A stretch of 64,000 bases of DNA from Watersipora subatra (GCF_963576615.1 NC_088711.1:61654248-61718247), one strand, 5' to 3'; numbered from the stretch's first letter, positions 1 to 11,867 are shown. Program-made: numbers and translations. Notes: generated from the sequence alone by a model not told the origin.

Positions 1-675
1 AGTAAATAGAAATATTACACTGCGTTCTTGTTTCCCACTTTTGTTATCTTGTTCGTGATTGCTTGCAATAAAACCTATCGCTGTAATTGGGAAATACCAC
101 ACTGTTTGTTTACGTTCTGGCTAAAAGGTTTCCTTCGCTGTGTTGATCAGGCTATAGACATGAAATAAATTGTGTGGCAGGCCTGAAATTCATTAAGTAA
201 AAGTAAGAAGCTTACAGCTGATGATTTTTTATTAGTATAGCAGGCTAAAATACAGTTTTCTGCTAAATGGTTGATCTGTAAAAAGTATCGGAAGGTTCAG
301 ATTTTTTAAGAAAAGATCGGCCGATACCGATTCAGATACTTGACACTCATATCGGCACCGATACCGATTCCGATACCAAAATCGGGGCAACTCTAACAAC
401 GAATATTTCCTCTCTTCAAGTCTCTAAATAAAATATTTTACAAACCATTTGAAACAAAGTAAAACAATAAAAATTGGGAAGATTAGATTTGCTATCAGAT
501 AGTTAAACATTTCACATTTAAAACTGCTCGCAAGAAGAGACTCTGCAGCTTCTTTTGAATGCTTCCCGTTACTGCTAAACTCTGGACAAATCATTTTGAT
601 CTCAGCTGAGTTGTGTTTATTGCTAACAGAGGATAACATTGACACAAATACATACAGTTAAAAGAGGATGTTGTA
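1..675. other. Non-coding stretch with a short CGATACC-rich repeat
   Basis: No convincing exon is seen. Positions about 310 to 390 hold several variants of the word CCGATACCGATTC, some in inverted orientation (GATCGGCCGATA near 318), giving a GC-richer island in AT-rich DNA. Such words are common in the ends of non-autonomous DNA transposons, but no terminal repeat pair or target duplication could be defined, so the family is left open. Confidence 0.3.
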
Positions 676-1915
676 AAAATAGTTTTTATCTTTGACGGTG
701 TGTAAGTGAGGTCGTTACTAACATTGCTTTGCTGTGCAATGATCGCTTTCTCTATATTTTATTTTTATTCTGACAACAGCAGAATATGATATTTAGCGTC
801 CACATAGCTTTGCACTTATGGAACACAATGACTTCATGACATTATGTGCCGAGCCATTTCTATTTCATTGTACCCACTTGTTAGCAGATCTACTTAAATT
901 TCAGCAATGAATAGCTGTGTATACCACTGACCACTGCATATACGCTGATTAATTCTATAACACAGAATCCACACTGGAGCTGGTACTAACTCTTTTTTAT
1001 GTGCCAGCTGTGTATCACCTGGTGTTACAAGGAATCTTCATGAATCTTCATTTCTGGTGTTACCAGAAATCTCGGTAAAAGCGCCAAATAATTATTCTCT
1101 GATGGTTCTAGTAATTAAGGAAATTTTTTTCATATGAGCCACTATTAAATTAATAAAAACAGTTTGAAGTTATTTTCAACAAAAGGTATTGGGTATTGAT
1201 TTGTTTTAGACTGTTTTTTTAGCATTTTGAACTGCTGACAACTTTAACTGTTTTTAATTTTTGTACAAAAAACAATATGGCACAATGTCTTGTTGAAGAA
1301 AGCAACTACAAAAGTAGTATCTATTACATGTATATATTATTATTTTGATATATCAAATTGGCAATAGCTCCGGATATAGGAAGGTGGGTGGGAGTTATGT
1401 CTAGAATTTGATGTGTTTTACGTGAATCTTTGAGAGGAGATAAATGGCAGCAATTGAACATTATAAGTTGCTATAATCTACATTCTTTTGTTTCTCTCTT
1501 CTATATCTGTAGATTGACTTACCAATATTTAGAATAAACAGAGTAAAAAATGTAAATTCTAGCTCAACAACACATATGTCGTATAGCACACATTTAGATC
1601 ATAGAGCCAGGTTTCATATCAAAGCTGACTATCGAGTGTATAGTCATGGCTCATGCTGATTGTTGCTGAGTTTCCGCCACTATGAACATTTCTATGCTTG
1701 TTCATTTTACCAACAGTTGAAATGATAGGGAAGTCAATGTGCAATGGCAGCTTCAGTAATTCCTGATTCAGGCTGGTGTCATATGTATGGCATGTGAGGT
1801 GTTGCATAGCTGCACCAGACAATACTCTTGATGAGTGGGCACAGGATTTAGTCTTGTCGTTTAGCAATTTCATAGCTATCACAGTTCACATGAACCGCAC
1901 ACCTGCATACGCTTA
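676..1915. repeat. Diverged direct duplication, copy A
   Basis: Blocks here recur in the same order at 2720-3885: the segment starting TTTTTATCTTTGACGGTG (near 682 and 2729), the block around CACTTGTTAGCAGATCTA (near 867, relative near 3324) and the block around GGGAAGTCAATGTGCAATGG (near 1728 and 3616). The copies differ by many substitutions and by large indels: copy A has several hundred extra bases between 970 and 1670, and copy B has about 400 extra bases at 2850-3255. It is an old local duplication or two members of one dispersed family. No coding capacity is seen. Confidence 0.6.
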
Positions 1916-2075
1916 AAGGTTGACTCGCAACAAAATTAACATTCCAGTTATTTGGTATCAAAATGTTCACCATATCTTACTCTGCTGTGTTGTGGGTGCA
2001 AAATATGTAGAAATGTGGTTACAAGCTCTTAAAAGCTCAAAAATGAACAGTTAATCACAGCCATTGCGAAAACAC
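1913..2075 (-). repeat. Dispersed repeat, inverted relative at 38.4-38.6 kb
   Basis: This segment, with the words TTATTTGGTATCAAAATGTT, GCAAAATATGTAGAAATG and GAACAGTTAATCACAGCCAT, matches the reverse complement of about 38435-38595 over roughly 160 bases at around 80 percent by eye. The two copies lie over 36 kb apart in opposite orientation, the pattern of a dispersed non-autonomous element. Ends were not defined. Confidence 0.55.
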
Positions 2076-2719
2076 CGCAGATTGGAATTCCTATTCACAA
2101 CGGCTCAAATGGGAAGTACATGTAGTTGAACACGATAGCTTTTCTTTACACTTTCATGCAACCTCATTTGTCGAAATATTTTCACAAATATACTTCACGC
2201 ATTCAATAAAACTATGTCTATTGCGCTTATGTGTTCATTTCGTCATTATTGTAATGCTGTCACTTTGAGCACTGATATCTTAAAACCTACCTTAAAAATT
2301 CGTTTAATTTTTTAACCTCAGCTTGAAGGAGTGAATATCATCCTCTGATAAACATTACGAGCCAGTTGGTCACTTGTGATAGTCGAAAACTGCTGCAGAA
2401 ATGTATGCGCTATCTAGCAGGAAGTATGGGTCACGTGATCAGATTACGACTAGATGATTAGACCAGACTGAAACGAAACTGTAAAGCAGCGAGCATCTAT
2501 AATTGATACGGGCTTTCCGGTAGAACCCCAAGTGTTTATCATAAACTAGTGTTACGAGAAATTTTATTTTGAGCCTTTTATTTGACTTTTAATTTCACGT
2601 GATAACATCACGTGTCAAAACAATAACTACAACATTTGAGTACGCCGTCAAAATAAAGAGATGCCTGCGGCTAACAGATGACCACATTGAGGCACATACA
2701 TATACTGTAGTTAATGTTG

Positions 2720-3885
2720 CAAATTGGTTTTTATCTTTGACGGTGAGTAGGTAAGAGTGTTTTTACCAATGCTTTGAAATCATTGCTCTCTCTATATTTT
2801 ACTTTGATACCAACTAGATTTACATGTATATAATATCTAGCGTCCACCAGCAATGCTAATTAGCTCTGTGGACGCTAGAGATGCAAGCTGCTTTCGCACT
2901 TGGTGTATGGTAAAGAAGAGGGGACCCAGTTCTCAGTATCTACCACTTAAAACTGGGTCATCTTCCGAAAAGTCAGTGCAACACGTCCAGTCTGACAGAG
3001 CCAAGTAGCCATTTTACTTTCCCAGTATGTGAAGGGTAGAGGCGGATCTTTAATGTGTCCACACTCTCAGTGTGGTACAGAGGGTTGTATGGGATTCAGT
3101 TGTAGCCTAGATCCAAAGGACCCAGCAATTTGAGAGCTTGCTAAGGGCTTTTTTCAGATTGGCATTAAGCAGGACTCGATCAACCAACCTCTTGGTTGAC
3201 TATCAACCAGTCAAAAGGTACCAGGGTGGCCTAGGTACCACTAGGCCATCCTGACACCCTTTAGTTATTGAATGCAATGACTCCATAACATTACGTGCCT
3301 AGCAACTTCTATTTCATTTTACCCACTTGTTAGCATATCTAGTGAAATTTCAGCAATGAATGGATGCGTATATTATCGACCGCTGCATATACGCTGGTTA
3401 ATTCTATAGCATTTATTTCCAACAAATATTTTTGTTGCCAACACAAATATTTACCTCTACGTTGTACAGTTATGGTGTGAGTAACTGAGTGTTGGCTGGA
3501 ATCAATTCATGACAAAACTGAGGAATATAGCTTGTGCACTACTAACGGCTTACACCTAAGGCTGAAACTAGCAACAGTTTTATGCTTGTTAGTTTTATTA
3601 ACAGTTGAAAAAAAGGGAAGTCAATGTGCAATGGCAGCGTCAGCGTAAGCTGAAACATGTACTGACTTCACTCATTCTGTTTAGGCTGTAATACCTGGTT
3701 CAGGCTGATGACGTATGTATGGTGCGGAGGTGCTGCAACCTCGCACTTTACAAAAACTATGGTCTTGTCTAGTGTGTACGGGACTACGGGTTTAGTGGTG
3801 ACATAATTCATTTCTTACCTATCGCGGTTCACATAGAGCGCACACCTGCATAAGCTTGCATAGCGGGTGCAGGTGCTCTGATTAA
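2720..3885. repeat. Diverged direct duplication, copy B
   Basis: Second copy of the 676-1915 segment, carrying an insertion at about 2850-3255 that copy A lacks. It keeps the same block order. See copy A for the shared words. Confidence 0.6.
2841..3255. repeat. Insertion inside copy B with short inverted repeats
   Basis: This segment is absent from the equivalent place in copy A (after about 810). It starts beside an inverted pair TAGCGTCCAC / GTGGACGCTA (2842-2878) and ends in a GC-richer part with small hairpins, for example around CCAACCTCTTGGTTG near 3184 and the paired word CTAGG near 3219-3245. The composition differs from the AT-rich surroundings. It looks like a small non-coding mobile insertion; no Pol III boxes or transposase were seen. 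Confidence 0.4.
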
Positions 3886-5255
3886 TGATGCATATGATTT
3901 CCTTTCATGAGACAAGGGTAAACAAGTTCACAGAGCTATTTCCACCTACTGCAAAGCGTTAACGCTAGTTACCTATATTATGTGTTAGTAAGATAATAAT
4001 GTATCCAATGCTTTGAGTTGAATGTTTAAGCAAGTCGAATATTTTAATTAAGTTATAAGCAAAAAGACTTGAGGAAAAGGTGTTGAGAGGAGAGGAGATA
4101 ATATCAAATAATAGTGGAGATGTTTACATGTATAGGTACACATGTAATATAGAATGTGCTCCAATCATAAACGAAGGTTTTTGGGAACTCGTAAAAAACC
4201 AGTTACCAATGCAAAGTTTAAAAATTGGAGATTTGTAAAATTAAGTCTGAAACACATGATTGATAGAAACCTCGCATATATACATATCTTTAAAGTAAGT
4301 GTACGAATTTCAAAGGCTATTTTTAGCCAAAGGTAATCTTTCACATGTCTGATACAGTGTGTCATATTAACATCTGTTGATACCCTTAATAAATTCTCTC
4401 GGTTGCTTTTTATAGTATTATTATTAGTGTTATTATTATTATCTGTCTCTATATTATATTGTTATAGAATTTATCTCCAAAACACTCTACCTACCTTTAA
4501 AGACAGAGAAGGATTCCTGAGTCACAAGTTGATGATATAGGATTAGCAGCTAGTAGACACACATTTATGTATAAATTACTATCAATGAGACAGCTGATTA
4601 CAAGACACTTTCCAATCTCTTTCAGATCTTAAGCTCACCTGTTTCTAGCTGTCACTAATGAATATTGATAATCATTTCTCATTTACTTGTTGTTTAAAGG
4701 TAATTGTTACTAAGGATAAACATAGGCTTTACAAACATTGACAAACAATGGATTTTATACATTGCTTTATATTGAGTTCCAGCCTTTGCACGCCATAGTA
4801 AACATGTCAGCTGTCATTCCAGCCCTTTTAGTCAAACATAAAAGTGGCGGGATAACAAAATTAGTGAAAATATTAGTACTGACTTAACAACAACCTGTAA
4901 TACACTTGATTTTTGTTATCAGTTGACTAGATATAGATTAACCATTTGCCATACAGGAAATATACTAAACTCTAGCAAGCCATTGATAGTAATCTTTACT
5001 GCCAGCTTCTTTAAAGTGAAAGTAGACACATAATTTTAAGAATGTTTTATATGATTGGTAATGCATGATACTATGTTAATTGAACGAAAAAACAAAATTT
5101 TCGCAGATATTTTTACTAGTTTAGCAAGTTCAAAGTTGAAAATATATTTTGGTGCATTTACGTTGGACCACCGCTGAATCCTAATAAAGCCGTTTCCAGT
5201 AACGAGTTCATTACTTATTCGTTAGTAATTCAATGCATTTTAATTTCTTTTAACC
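3886..5255. other. AT-rich stretch, nothing recognised
   Basis: Only short chance reading frames are present on either strand. No splice-bounded coding block, tandem repeat or terminal repeat was recognised. Confidence 0.4.
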
Positions 5256-5269
5256 ACAGTCAGTTAATT

Positions 5270-5590
5270 ATGATGGGTAGATGTCTCTTTGCTAGTTGTG
5301 AATTTGACACTAGAAGTCGTAGCACAACCTTTTTTAGAGTTCCTCTCTCTCAGTCGCCAGATTTAACAAAACTATGACTGTCTAAGGCAAAGCTTGCCGA
5401 CTAAACTTTTCGCTAGTGCGGTCGTGTGCATTAGGCACTTCCATAAGAGCCAGCTTTATTCGGAGTAATTTGGGACAACTACAAGATTAAGAGTGAAAGA
5501 GGGAAAGGTTCCATTTCCTAATGGTGTTGTACCGTACAGCAAGAGAGCATCGTCAAACATGAAAACCTCAACCATAAGTAATTTATGAAG
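5270..5590 (+). pseudogene. Degraded THAP-domain (C2CH zinc finger) exon
   Basis: THAP domains are DNA-binding C2CH zinc fingers found in host factors and in P-element-like or other transposon proteins. From the ATG at 5273 the frame reads MGRCLFASCEF, which supplies the first C-x4-C pair, followed by TTFFRVP where the family has its F-x-F/P stretch. The expected tryptophan after LTKL is a TGA stop, further stops follow, and a frame change near 5410 leads to VCIRHFHKSQL, which supplies the C-x2-H pair. A basic tail with KVPFPNGVVPYSK follows. A possible donor (GA then GTAAGT) lies near 5590. At least two stops and one frameshift make this a relic. It lies upstream of and on the same strand as the exon pair at 6203-6761, which belongs to a protein type often found with THAP domains, so both are probably one gene. 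Confidence 0.6.
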
Positions 5591-6202
5591 AGTAAGTAAT
5601 TTATGAAGAGTTTTAAATAAAATTAATATTAATAACAAATATAGTTATTTTATAATATAAATTAATAAATATGATAAGTCAAAATATGTAGTACTTGTAC
5701 TGTACATTAGTACAAAGAAATGATTTGATATGACTGGGTGACAATGAGACTCAGGCTGAGTTGCATAGGCTACGTTTGATATTAACCTGATTCACTTAAA
5801 TTAACTTGGTTAACTGAGTAGGAGTTAGTAGGGGAATTTAAATTGTCTGTTTGGTCTGAATTGTCAGAAATGCTATAATTGTTCATAAAATATATAACTA
5901 ATATTATCATAAAATTTGGATTCCATTATTATTTATGATTCATGCTACCATTACTAATATAAGCTTTACAGATCACTTGAAGCGATTAGCCCACATGATT
6001 ATATTTGTAGTATTTGCGTTGTTTTGTAACACTGTTTCATCAGAAAAAAAACCTAATTTTTACAATCTGATTATATAATAATAAATTGCAGATTTAAATT
6101 AGGCCTCAGTTTGTTATTGTTTGTGTTGGCATTTATTTTTTCCTCTATAATTTTACCAATCATCCCATGCAAGTATACAAACCATGTCGCTAATATTCAC
6201 AG
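5591..6202. other. Probable intron of the THAP-type relic; nothing else seen
   Basis: AT-rich sequence between the THAP block and the next recognisable exon. No coding block is supported. Confidence 0.3.
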
Positions 6203-6761
6203 GAGCTTTCCAGAACACAACAAGTTTATTCAGTGCTCTCATGAACCAATTGATCCGTGAGTGATGAAAAAATATATTATTTATTTATTCAATGTTGGCA
6301 TGAAAGCTGTATGTTGAATCTAATAATATATTCAGAAATATCAAAGCACAGGCGGATCTGTAATATAATATTTTATATATCACTTAGAAAGCCTTTGGTT
6401 TGTGATATAAGAATATGTAGTCATTTGTTGCATAATAGTCAACAGACGTTGTACAAATGGTTAAATATTCTGCAGCTGGTTGAAATTTGAATAAACAAAA
6501 ACTTTGCAGGTTTATAATATCTTGAAAAATAACAACGAATAATTTGATGTTTACAGAAAAATGGAAAGAAAGGTGAAATGGTTAATTCCAGGAAGAGCAG
6601 GGCACAAGGTTCTTTGTGATGCGTTAGGACAAGCGAGACTGCTAAACACGTTGCGTCTGTTGAACCATGGTCAGCACACGGGTGCTTTAGAAAATCTCCA
6701 CAGCCTCATTAGAAAACCTCCACAGCCTGTGCGACTTTTTGAAATTACTATGATGGTGTAA
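6203..6761 (+). pseudogene. Two-exon fragment of a THAP-associated transposon-type protein
   Basis: Exon 6203-6256 (54 bases, acceptor ATTCACAG, donor GTGAGTG) reads SFPEHNKFIQCSHEPIDP. Exon 6557-6761 (acceptor GTTTACAG) continues KMERKVKWLIPGRAGHKV and later NHGQHTGALENLHSLI. Both junctions are phase 2, so the donor bases CC join the acceptor base A to give one proline codon and the frame runs through. The HTG-x-LE-x-x-HS motif with an upstream 'wl.pgs.ah' segment is, from memory, a feature of multicopy invertebrate proteins that often start with a THAP domain. After the motif the frame departs from what I recall of the family (PPQPVRLF instead of a KY-x-P-K-R segment) and ends in TAA at 6759, so a small lesion there is likely. 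Function unknown, probably transposon-derived. Confidence 0.5.
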
Positions 6762-7175
6762 TATACAAATATTTGAATTGCAGGACAGAGCAGCTCCACT
6801 TTCAAAATGTCTTATAAAACCAGATGGTAACACAACGAGAAAAATGCATAGGTCAAGAGTTACATAAAAGTTAAACTCAATCCCTAGTTTTATGTGAGAT
6901 ATTTTTTGATAAAATTAATATAACAGGCTATTCAAATTATAAAATTATGCAGTTCTTTGTATAACACGATTTAGATTTATGTAACGTAACCTGTTAAATG
7001 TGGTGTTTTTATGTCATGGCACAAGTCAAATGATTGAAATATAATTATTTCTCAAACCATAAATTATTCACTTATTCACTGTACAAGTCATGAAAATCAG
7101 CTAAGTAACGTTGCTGTCAGATTCAGTTAAAAGCTTTATAAAAACCATATTTTGCTCAACTGAACTTACATTAAT
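6762..7175. other. AT-rich spacer, nothing recognised
   Basis: Separates the plus-strand THAP-type relic from the minus-strand zinc-domain frame. No feature is supported. Confidence 0.3.
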
Positions 7176-7890
7176 TTAGGCCACATTGTGATCAGGCCAC
7201 ATTGTGCGAATGTAGGTAACAACGCATGAAATAATAACTTTCCGGTTTCTTCTTCCAAGGTACCCGTGGACGAAATCTATATAGTTTCTATAAGCATGGT
7301 ATCTGTAGTTTAAATTAGTCATGTTAGTAAACAGAAGAGCATCCTCTCTGAAGCCAAGATACCTTTGATGCTTGAACCGTGAGAGTTGTATGGCAACTTT
7401 CCCCAATATCTGATGTATTAGTAAATTACACTGCAAGATGCAGCTATTTATACCGGGAATATACTGATCATCCTGAAAGTTTGTGTTCGCCAAATTTTCA
7501 GTGTAGCAACATACTTTTTTAATAGCTGTCGGCAAGTCAGAATAATTGCCACACCTGCAAAATTTATCTGGAGTTGTTAAGACGTCCGTGGAGGTAGTTG
7601 TAGGCGAAGCAATTGTAGTTGAAGCAGTGGTAGTAATAGTAGTACTCGTGGTTGCTATACTAATCGTTGTTGAACATGTCGATGACGAATCTGACTGTCT
7701 GTTTTGCTTGCACTCATTGAATAGTTCACCACTGATATATTTATATCTTTGCCCATCTTCAACTTTGTCATCAATTGGGTAGCTTCTATAAGGAGTTGTT
7801 GTTTTAGCTGTGAGTCTTTTTAGCCATTGTATTGGGAACGTAATAGAACAGCGACAGAAATAAATTAAATTTAAAATATTTTAGCGATAT
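7176..7890 (-). CDS. P2X7 C-terminal-like zinc-binding domain protein, partial
   Basis: A minus-strand frame stays open from about 7890 to the TAA at 7176-7178 (roughly 235 codons). Its N-terminal half is a Ser/Thr-rich linker (many TT and ST pairs, about 7560-7690). It then reads FCRCGNYSDLPTAIKKVCC at about 7498-7554 and YRYHAYRNYIDFVHGYLGRR, then VIISCVV and IRTMWPD toward the end. This matches the zinc-binding module of the P2X7 receptor C-terminus, which in invertebrates mostly occurs in large multicopy, transposon-associated families (C-x-C-G-N, MPT, VCC, AYR-x(5)-HG-x-LGR, IPSCVV). No in-frame ATG was found, so translation may begin in an upstream exon; ATTTTGCAG near 7553 could be an acceptor. 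The frame ends just where the family domain normally ends. It is not a P2X channel: no transmembrane segments or ATP-binding ectodomain are visible. Confidence 0.6.
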
Positions 7891-8560
7891 GTGTATTAGC
7901 AACGACAGTCAAAGACGTGTTCTACATGTGCACTTGTTTCCGGATTATCACAATTGCGAGAGACGTGCGATGTCCCTCACATTAGATCACGATTCACATC
8001 AAACGCTACACGTGTCTCGTGATTGAATGAATGATTAGGATTCCGTGTTCCCAGTGGCGAGTCCGTTTCACACTCATTTTCGCAATGGCGTTATCTGTAC
8101 GATTTTAGCAAAATATGCGATTGAAAAAAGACTCTGTACTCAGTTATATGGAAATTCACGGGCATTTTTTGTTTTTAAAATATTATTATGAATATTTATC
8201 TGCTGTAACAAATAATTTATATTTTGCTAAACGTAGTAAATTACACAAAACAAATAGGGAAAAAGTTGGCTTTCATCAGTAAATTGTGTTTACTTTCCCT
8301 TTAAAAATGTCACTTGTTTCCAGAGAAAATATTTTTAAAACACGTGTGTTAAAAAATTGAGCTGCATAGAGATGCTGTAAGGACGTCACTAATGAAGACG
8401 ACAAAAATCCAACATTCGATCGCTAAGATTTGCGCAATAATATAAATATTGATGTTTACATCATATGCAGTACTTCGTTGTTGATACAATGTTTTCAAAG
8501 TTACCCCTCCTTACAATGGAGGTTTGAATCGTTTCAAAGAATTAAAGATACCGCATTTTA
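7891..8560. other. Spacer with nothing recognised
   Basis: No coding or repeat structure is supported. The part 7900-8100 is slightly richer in CpG-containing words than its surroundings. Confidence 0.3.
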
Positions 8561-8899
8561 AACCATTTACATGCTACGAAGATGAAAAATACGACAAAAA
8601 TTTGTAGCATGTAACACTAGCGCATTAGATGTCTGTGCTATTTTCTTAGACGCTATCTTCCTAGTCATAGAGTCTGTACGTATAAGTCTCACAAAGAGAA
8701 TGAAGTTGCCCCAAAACCTAAATGATTCTCTGAGTCCTTTCATTGCTTGCTGAGAGTTGACATCTGTTTTGATGAGTTTCCTACGACTCTTTTTCCTTTT
8801 GCCTGCAAAGGACGAAACTGCATCGCAGCCGGAAAAAGCTTGCAAACTTATGAGGCTTTCACATTAGTAAATTATCTCTGAGCTTAGTAGCCATGGCAC

Positions 8900-9305
8900 T
8901 GAGACATCTAGTAGACACTTCTCATCCTTTTGTTCTGTAAGCAAAATAGAGTCAGCAATTAATATTCTTACCATGGGCAAGTGCCATGATGGCAACATCT
9001 ATGTGAAAAGATTCGATTGCCGCCTGTGAATAGTCATCAGGAGCATGACATGCATACAGCGCAATATGCTGTCTACCTCCTCGTAATCATCAGCCAAAGT
9101 AGGCACCTCTGCAGTAGTGGTTGGCTGCGAATAATGATTAGTATTAAGCCAGTAGCGTGATCTTGTTGTTGTAGTGTAGAGTATCAGGGTTTCATGCCTG
9201 ACTGCAGTCTTCAGTGTGAAACAATAAATGCCAACATCATTTCCTGTTGCTTCCAGACTTCACCTTTTGCTTCGGTCACTCCTCTTGATTCTTTTCATAT
9301 AATAG
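8900..9305. other. Spacer within the broken FSGCD gene
   Basis: No supported coding block; it may be decayed sequence of the same gene. Confidence 0.25.
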
Positions 9306-9865
9306 TGTAAAGGATCTGACTCCGGTAGCTGAGTCAGCTTTACTTCCTAACAAGGGAGTCGCAACCTGGGCTACTGGCCGGCCTTGTCCGAGGCCTGATT
9401 GACCTGCCCGTGGCGGTCAAGTCAGTCCAAGACAAGAACCTAGTAGTCAGGCTTGCTCCGAAACCAAACCCCCGGCCTGCCTCTGGATCTCTATCTCAGG
9501 CTAGTCTGGATCCACTAATGGCTGGTCTTAAGACTGGATCTCTTTTGCCATGGCAAACCCGATCGAGTCTAGACAAGGCCGTGGGTCGCCTCCTAGCCTT
9601 CTTAGAGTCACCCTGGCAGTTCCGTCTGTTGGTTGCACTGAGCCTGCTTGTACAATCGATGAGCCAACCAGGCAGGCGTCAATAGAATCAGTTCGTATGA
9701 GTGTATAGCAGTTCATTAATGATGTCTTCAATACAAGTATGCACAAGTATGAGTGGAATCAAGCACACCCTGCCTGTCTACCGCGCTGGCTTATATAGCC
9801 AGCGCCTATCGTTTAACTCCGCCTACTGATCTATTTATATCACAAAGGATATGCCAGATATAACA
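9306..9865 (-). mobile_element. Solo LTR (minus orientation)
   Basis: Read on the minus strand, this 560 base block begins TGTTATATCTGGC and ends GATCCTTTACA, the TG...CA form of an LTR. It is GC-rich compared with its flanks and has a TATATAAG box placed in a perfect palindrome with 9-base arms (GCGCTGGCT ... AGCCAGCGC, 9791-9813). Its end CCTTTACA is the same as the end of the gypsy LTRs at 18.1 and 25.7 kb, but the rest differs. No second LTR and no internal coding region lie beside it, so it is read as a solo LTR. No matching target duplication was found, which lowers confidence in the exact ends. Confidence 0.5.
9791..9813 (-). promoter_or_regulatory. TATA box inside a perfect palindrome (LTR promoter)
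   Basis: The 9-base arms GCGCTGGCT and AGCCAGCGC enclose TATAT. On the minus strand this gives TATATAAGCC, a Pol II TATA box at a plausible place for an LTR promoter. Confidence 0.45.
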
Positions 9866-9880
9866 GGATGGTTATGTAAC

Positions 9881-10060
9881 AAAAAGGCAGTTCAGTAAAA
9901 CAGTTATATAATAAAAAGGCAGTTCAGTAATACAGTTATATAATAAAAAGGCAGTTCAGTAATACAGTTATATAATAAAAAGGCAGTTCAGTAATACAGT
10001 TATATAATAAAAAGGCAGTTCAGTAATACAGTTATATAATAATAAAAAGGCAGTTCAAGT
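9881..10060. repeat. 32 bp tandem repeat, about 5.5 copies
   Basis: The unit begins AAAAAGGCAGTTCAGTAATA and ends CAGTTATATAAT. Copies start at 9881, 9913, 9945, 9977 and 10009, exactly 32 bases apart, followed by a last copy with a three-base AAT insertion. The first copy differs by one base (AAAACAG for AATACAG) and the middle ones are identical. There are no unique spacers, so it is a minisatellite and not a CRISPR array. Confidence 0.9.
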
Positions 10061-10744
10061 ATGCAATAAAGGAAGTTCGAGAGGTTCGGTTAAATGATAG
10101 TGCGGATATATATATGAGTGCAGTAAATAGTACACAGGTATGTCCCGGTCCTCCACAATAGTTTTGATCACAAAATCCACACAAGCAGCCTTGTACTTCT
10201 TAGCATGAGCAATAAGCAAATCAAGAATGGTATCAGCAAGTTGACGGAATGTTGAAAGAATGGCACTGGCTGGCAGGGCTTGAATGATTGGCAGGGCCAC
10301 AATGATTGCCCCACATCCTCAATAGCTTGGCGTCACTGCATTTATAGTACATGTAGTTTGATAATGTCTGCCATAGATATGAACTGGTCCTCTAAGAAAT
10401 TTTCTAACTCTGTTGTCCTCAAGAGACCTGGGCCGAGTTATCCAAACACTACAGTTAGGGCACAGTCTGCTCATTCCTTTACCAAAAGTTCCAAGGTACC
10501 ATAGGTAAATGTTAAACAATCTTCTTAATTGCTTCTGTCTAGGTAAGTTTGATCAACATTTTCACATCTTACTCAGTCGTGTATTGTGCATGATGCAGAT
10601 ATACTCGTCATAACATTTGTTATGATAGGTCGTCTCTAACTCAACCATCTCTTGATCAAAGTGCATGAGTATACATTCTTCCTGTTTGATATTAGCAACG
10701 TTCTTCAACCCACCTGCATATGTAGGCAGGTGTACCACTTGCAA

Positions 10745-11867
10745 AATTAGCGCGATATTTATGCAAAACCATCAATAGGAGTTTAACTCAGTTGTGTGGG
10801 TCATGATAGCTGTTTGCCAGGTGATGTGATGCCAATAATTGGTACTGTACCAGTACAAGTTAGACTGCAAAACAATACACAGCACTTACAAATTACTTAT
10901 CAAAGTCAAAGCAACTAAGAAAATAATGCCTCAGTTACTTAACATGGTAGATAGACATATCCTTAGTCTCAATTTTGGCTATATGACGGACAGCTTTGCG
11001 AGTAGTTGACTCATTTTATTTTTACAAATCATGCATACGTGCTCAAAAGTAGGTCTTGATGGAGCGAAGTGAGCAGCAAAACTAGATCTAGTGATTTTTC
11101 TTCGTGGCTCATTTTCATCATGACAAAGTGTATTATGAGTAGCAGGTTTCCAAATCTCTTCATGTGGCTAAATAAATGCCAGGATAACAATGAGTGGAAA
11201 TACCTATCAGTTAATCAGTTGAGGCCAATAAACAAGGGCAAGCCAAATGGCTAATGCCTGGCTGGTTGAAATTTAGTTAGTTTTTACACTGAATATAAGC
11301 ACCTTGATCAATAGTCACCACTACTGGTTAGTACAAATTACCATGTCAGCAATCTTTTCATTTAACAATAACTAGAAATTTCCCTGTCATACAGCCCACT
11401 ACCAAAGTGATAATGGGAAAAAAGAAAGGGTACTGCTGGTTGAGAAATGCAATATTAGCAGTCAAATGGCACTGCAGTGCAATAGGAGAACTGTAATGGG
11501 AGCTGCAATGATAGCTGTAATGTACTGGGTGTTATTATGTGCAACAAACAGCAATAATGAAAGGAAAAGATTATATGTTTATATCTCTCCCCTGCAATAG
11601 TACAAATGCAATATTAGAAGTAATTTGGCAAGCTGCTGTGTAATGTACACAGGCTGGGGGGCTGTATATCATTGGTCATAGCAACCACTAGCAAAAAGTT
11701 GTGATATTTATCTAGATTTCTGTATTATATCTAAAAAATTATGCTGAATTTAAAAATTTTAACAGATTTTAGCTTGTATTTAGATTTTAACATACATGTA
11801 ATATGTTAAAATATGCAATATTATTGCACACCATCGGTCACTATATACTTCGATCTTGTAAATTCAA
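10745..11867. other. Non-coding stretch, nothing recognised
   Basis: Only short chance frames are present on both strands. No splice-bounded exon, terminal repeat or tandem structure is supported. Confidence 0.3.

Larger units (their letters stand above)
8567..10744 (-). pseudogene. Broken gene of the multicopy 'FSGCD' invertebrate protein family
   Basis: Three minus-strand coding blocks in collinear order resemble one large multicopy family of uncharacterised proteins in cnidarians and lophotrochozoans. The block 10562-10744 has YHNKCYDEY, like the family's N-terminal YH-x2-CY-x2-Y motif. The block around 10150-10280 reads STFRQLADTILDLLIAHAKK then VDFVIKT, like the family's 'TF-x-x-LA-x(18-20)-VD-x-V-D' segment. 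The block 8567-8845 reads LQAFSGCDAVSSFAGKRKKS, matching the hallmark FTGCD/FSGCD motif. Stops and frame changes separate the blocks, and a solo LTR (9306-9865) plus a 32 bp tandem repeat lie between the second and third. The family's role is unknown; its copy number suggests transposon association. Confidence 0.5.

Noticed and set aside
7176..7535. A P2X receptor gene
   Set aside because: Only the C-terminal zinc-type module is present, with a Ser/Thr-rich linker before it and no channel domain.
8999..9095. Further hammerhead cores at two TCATCAG words (near 9030 and 9085)
   Set aside because: On the minus strand CTGATGA is present but no GAAA with a pairing stem II follows.
9881..10060. 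Regular 32 bp repeats resembling a CRISPR array
   Set aside because: The units are contiguous with no variable spacers, no cas genes are nearby and the DNA is animal. It is a minisatellite.
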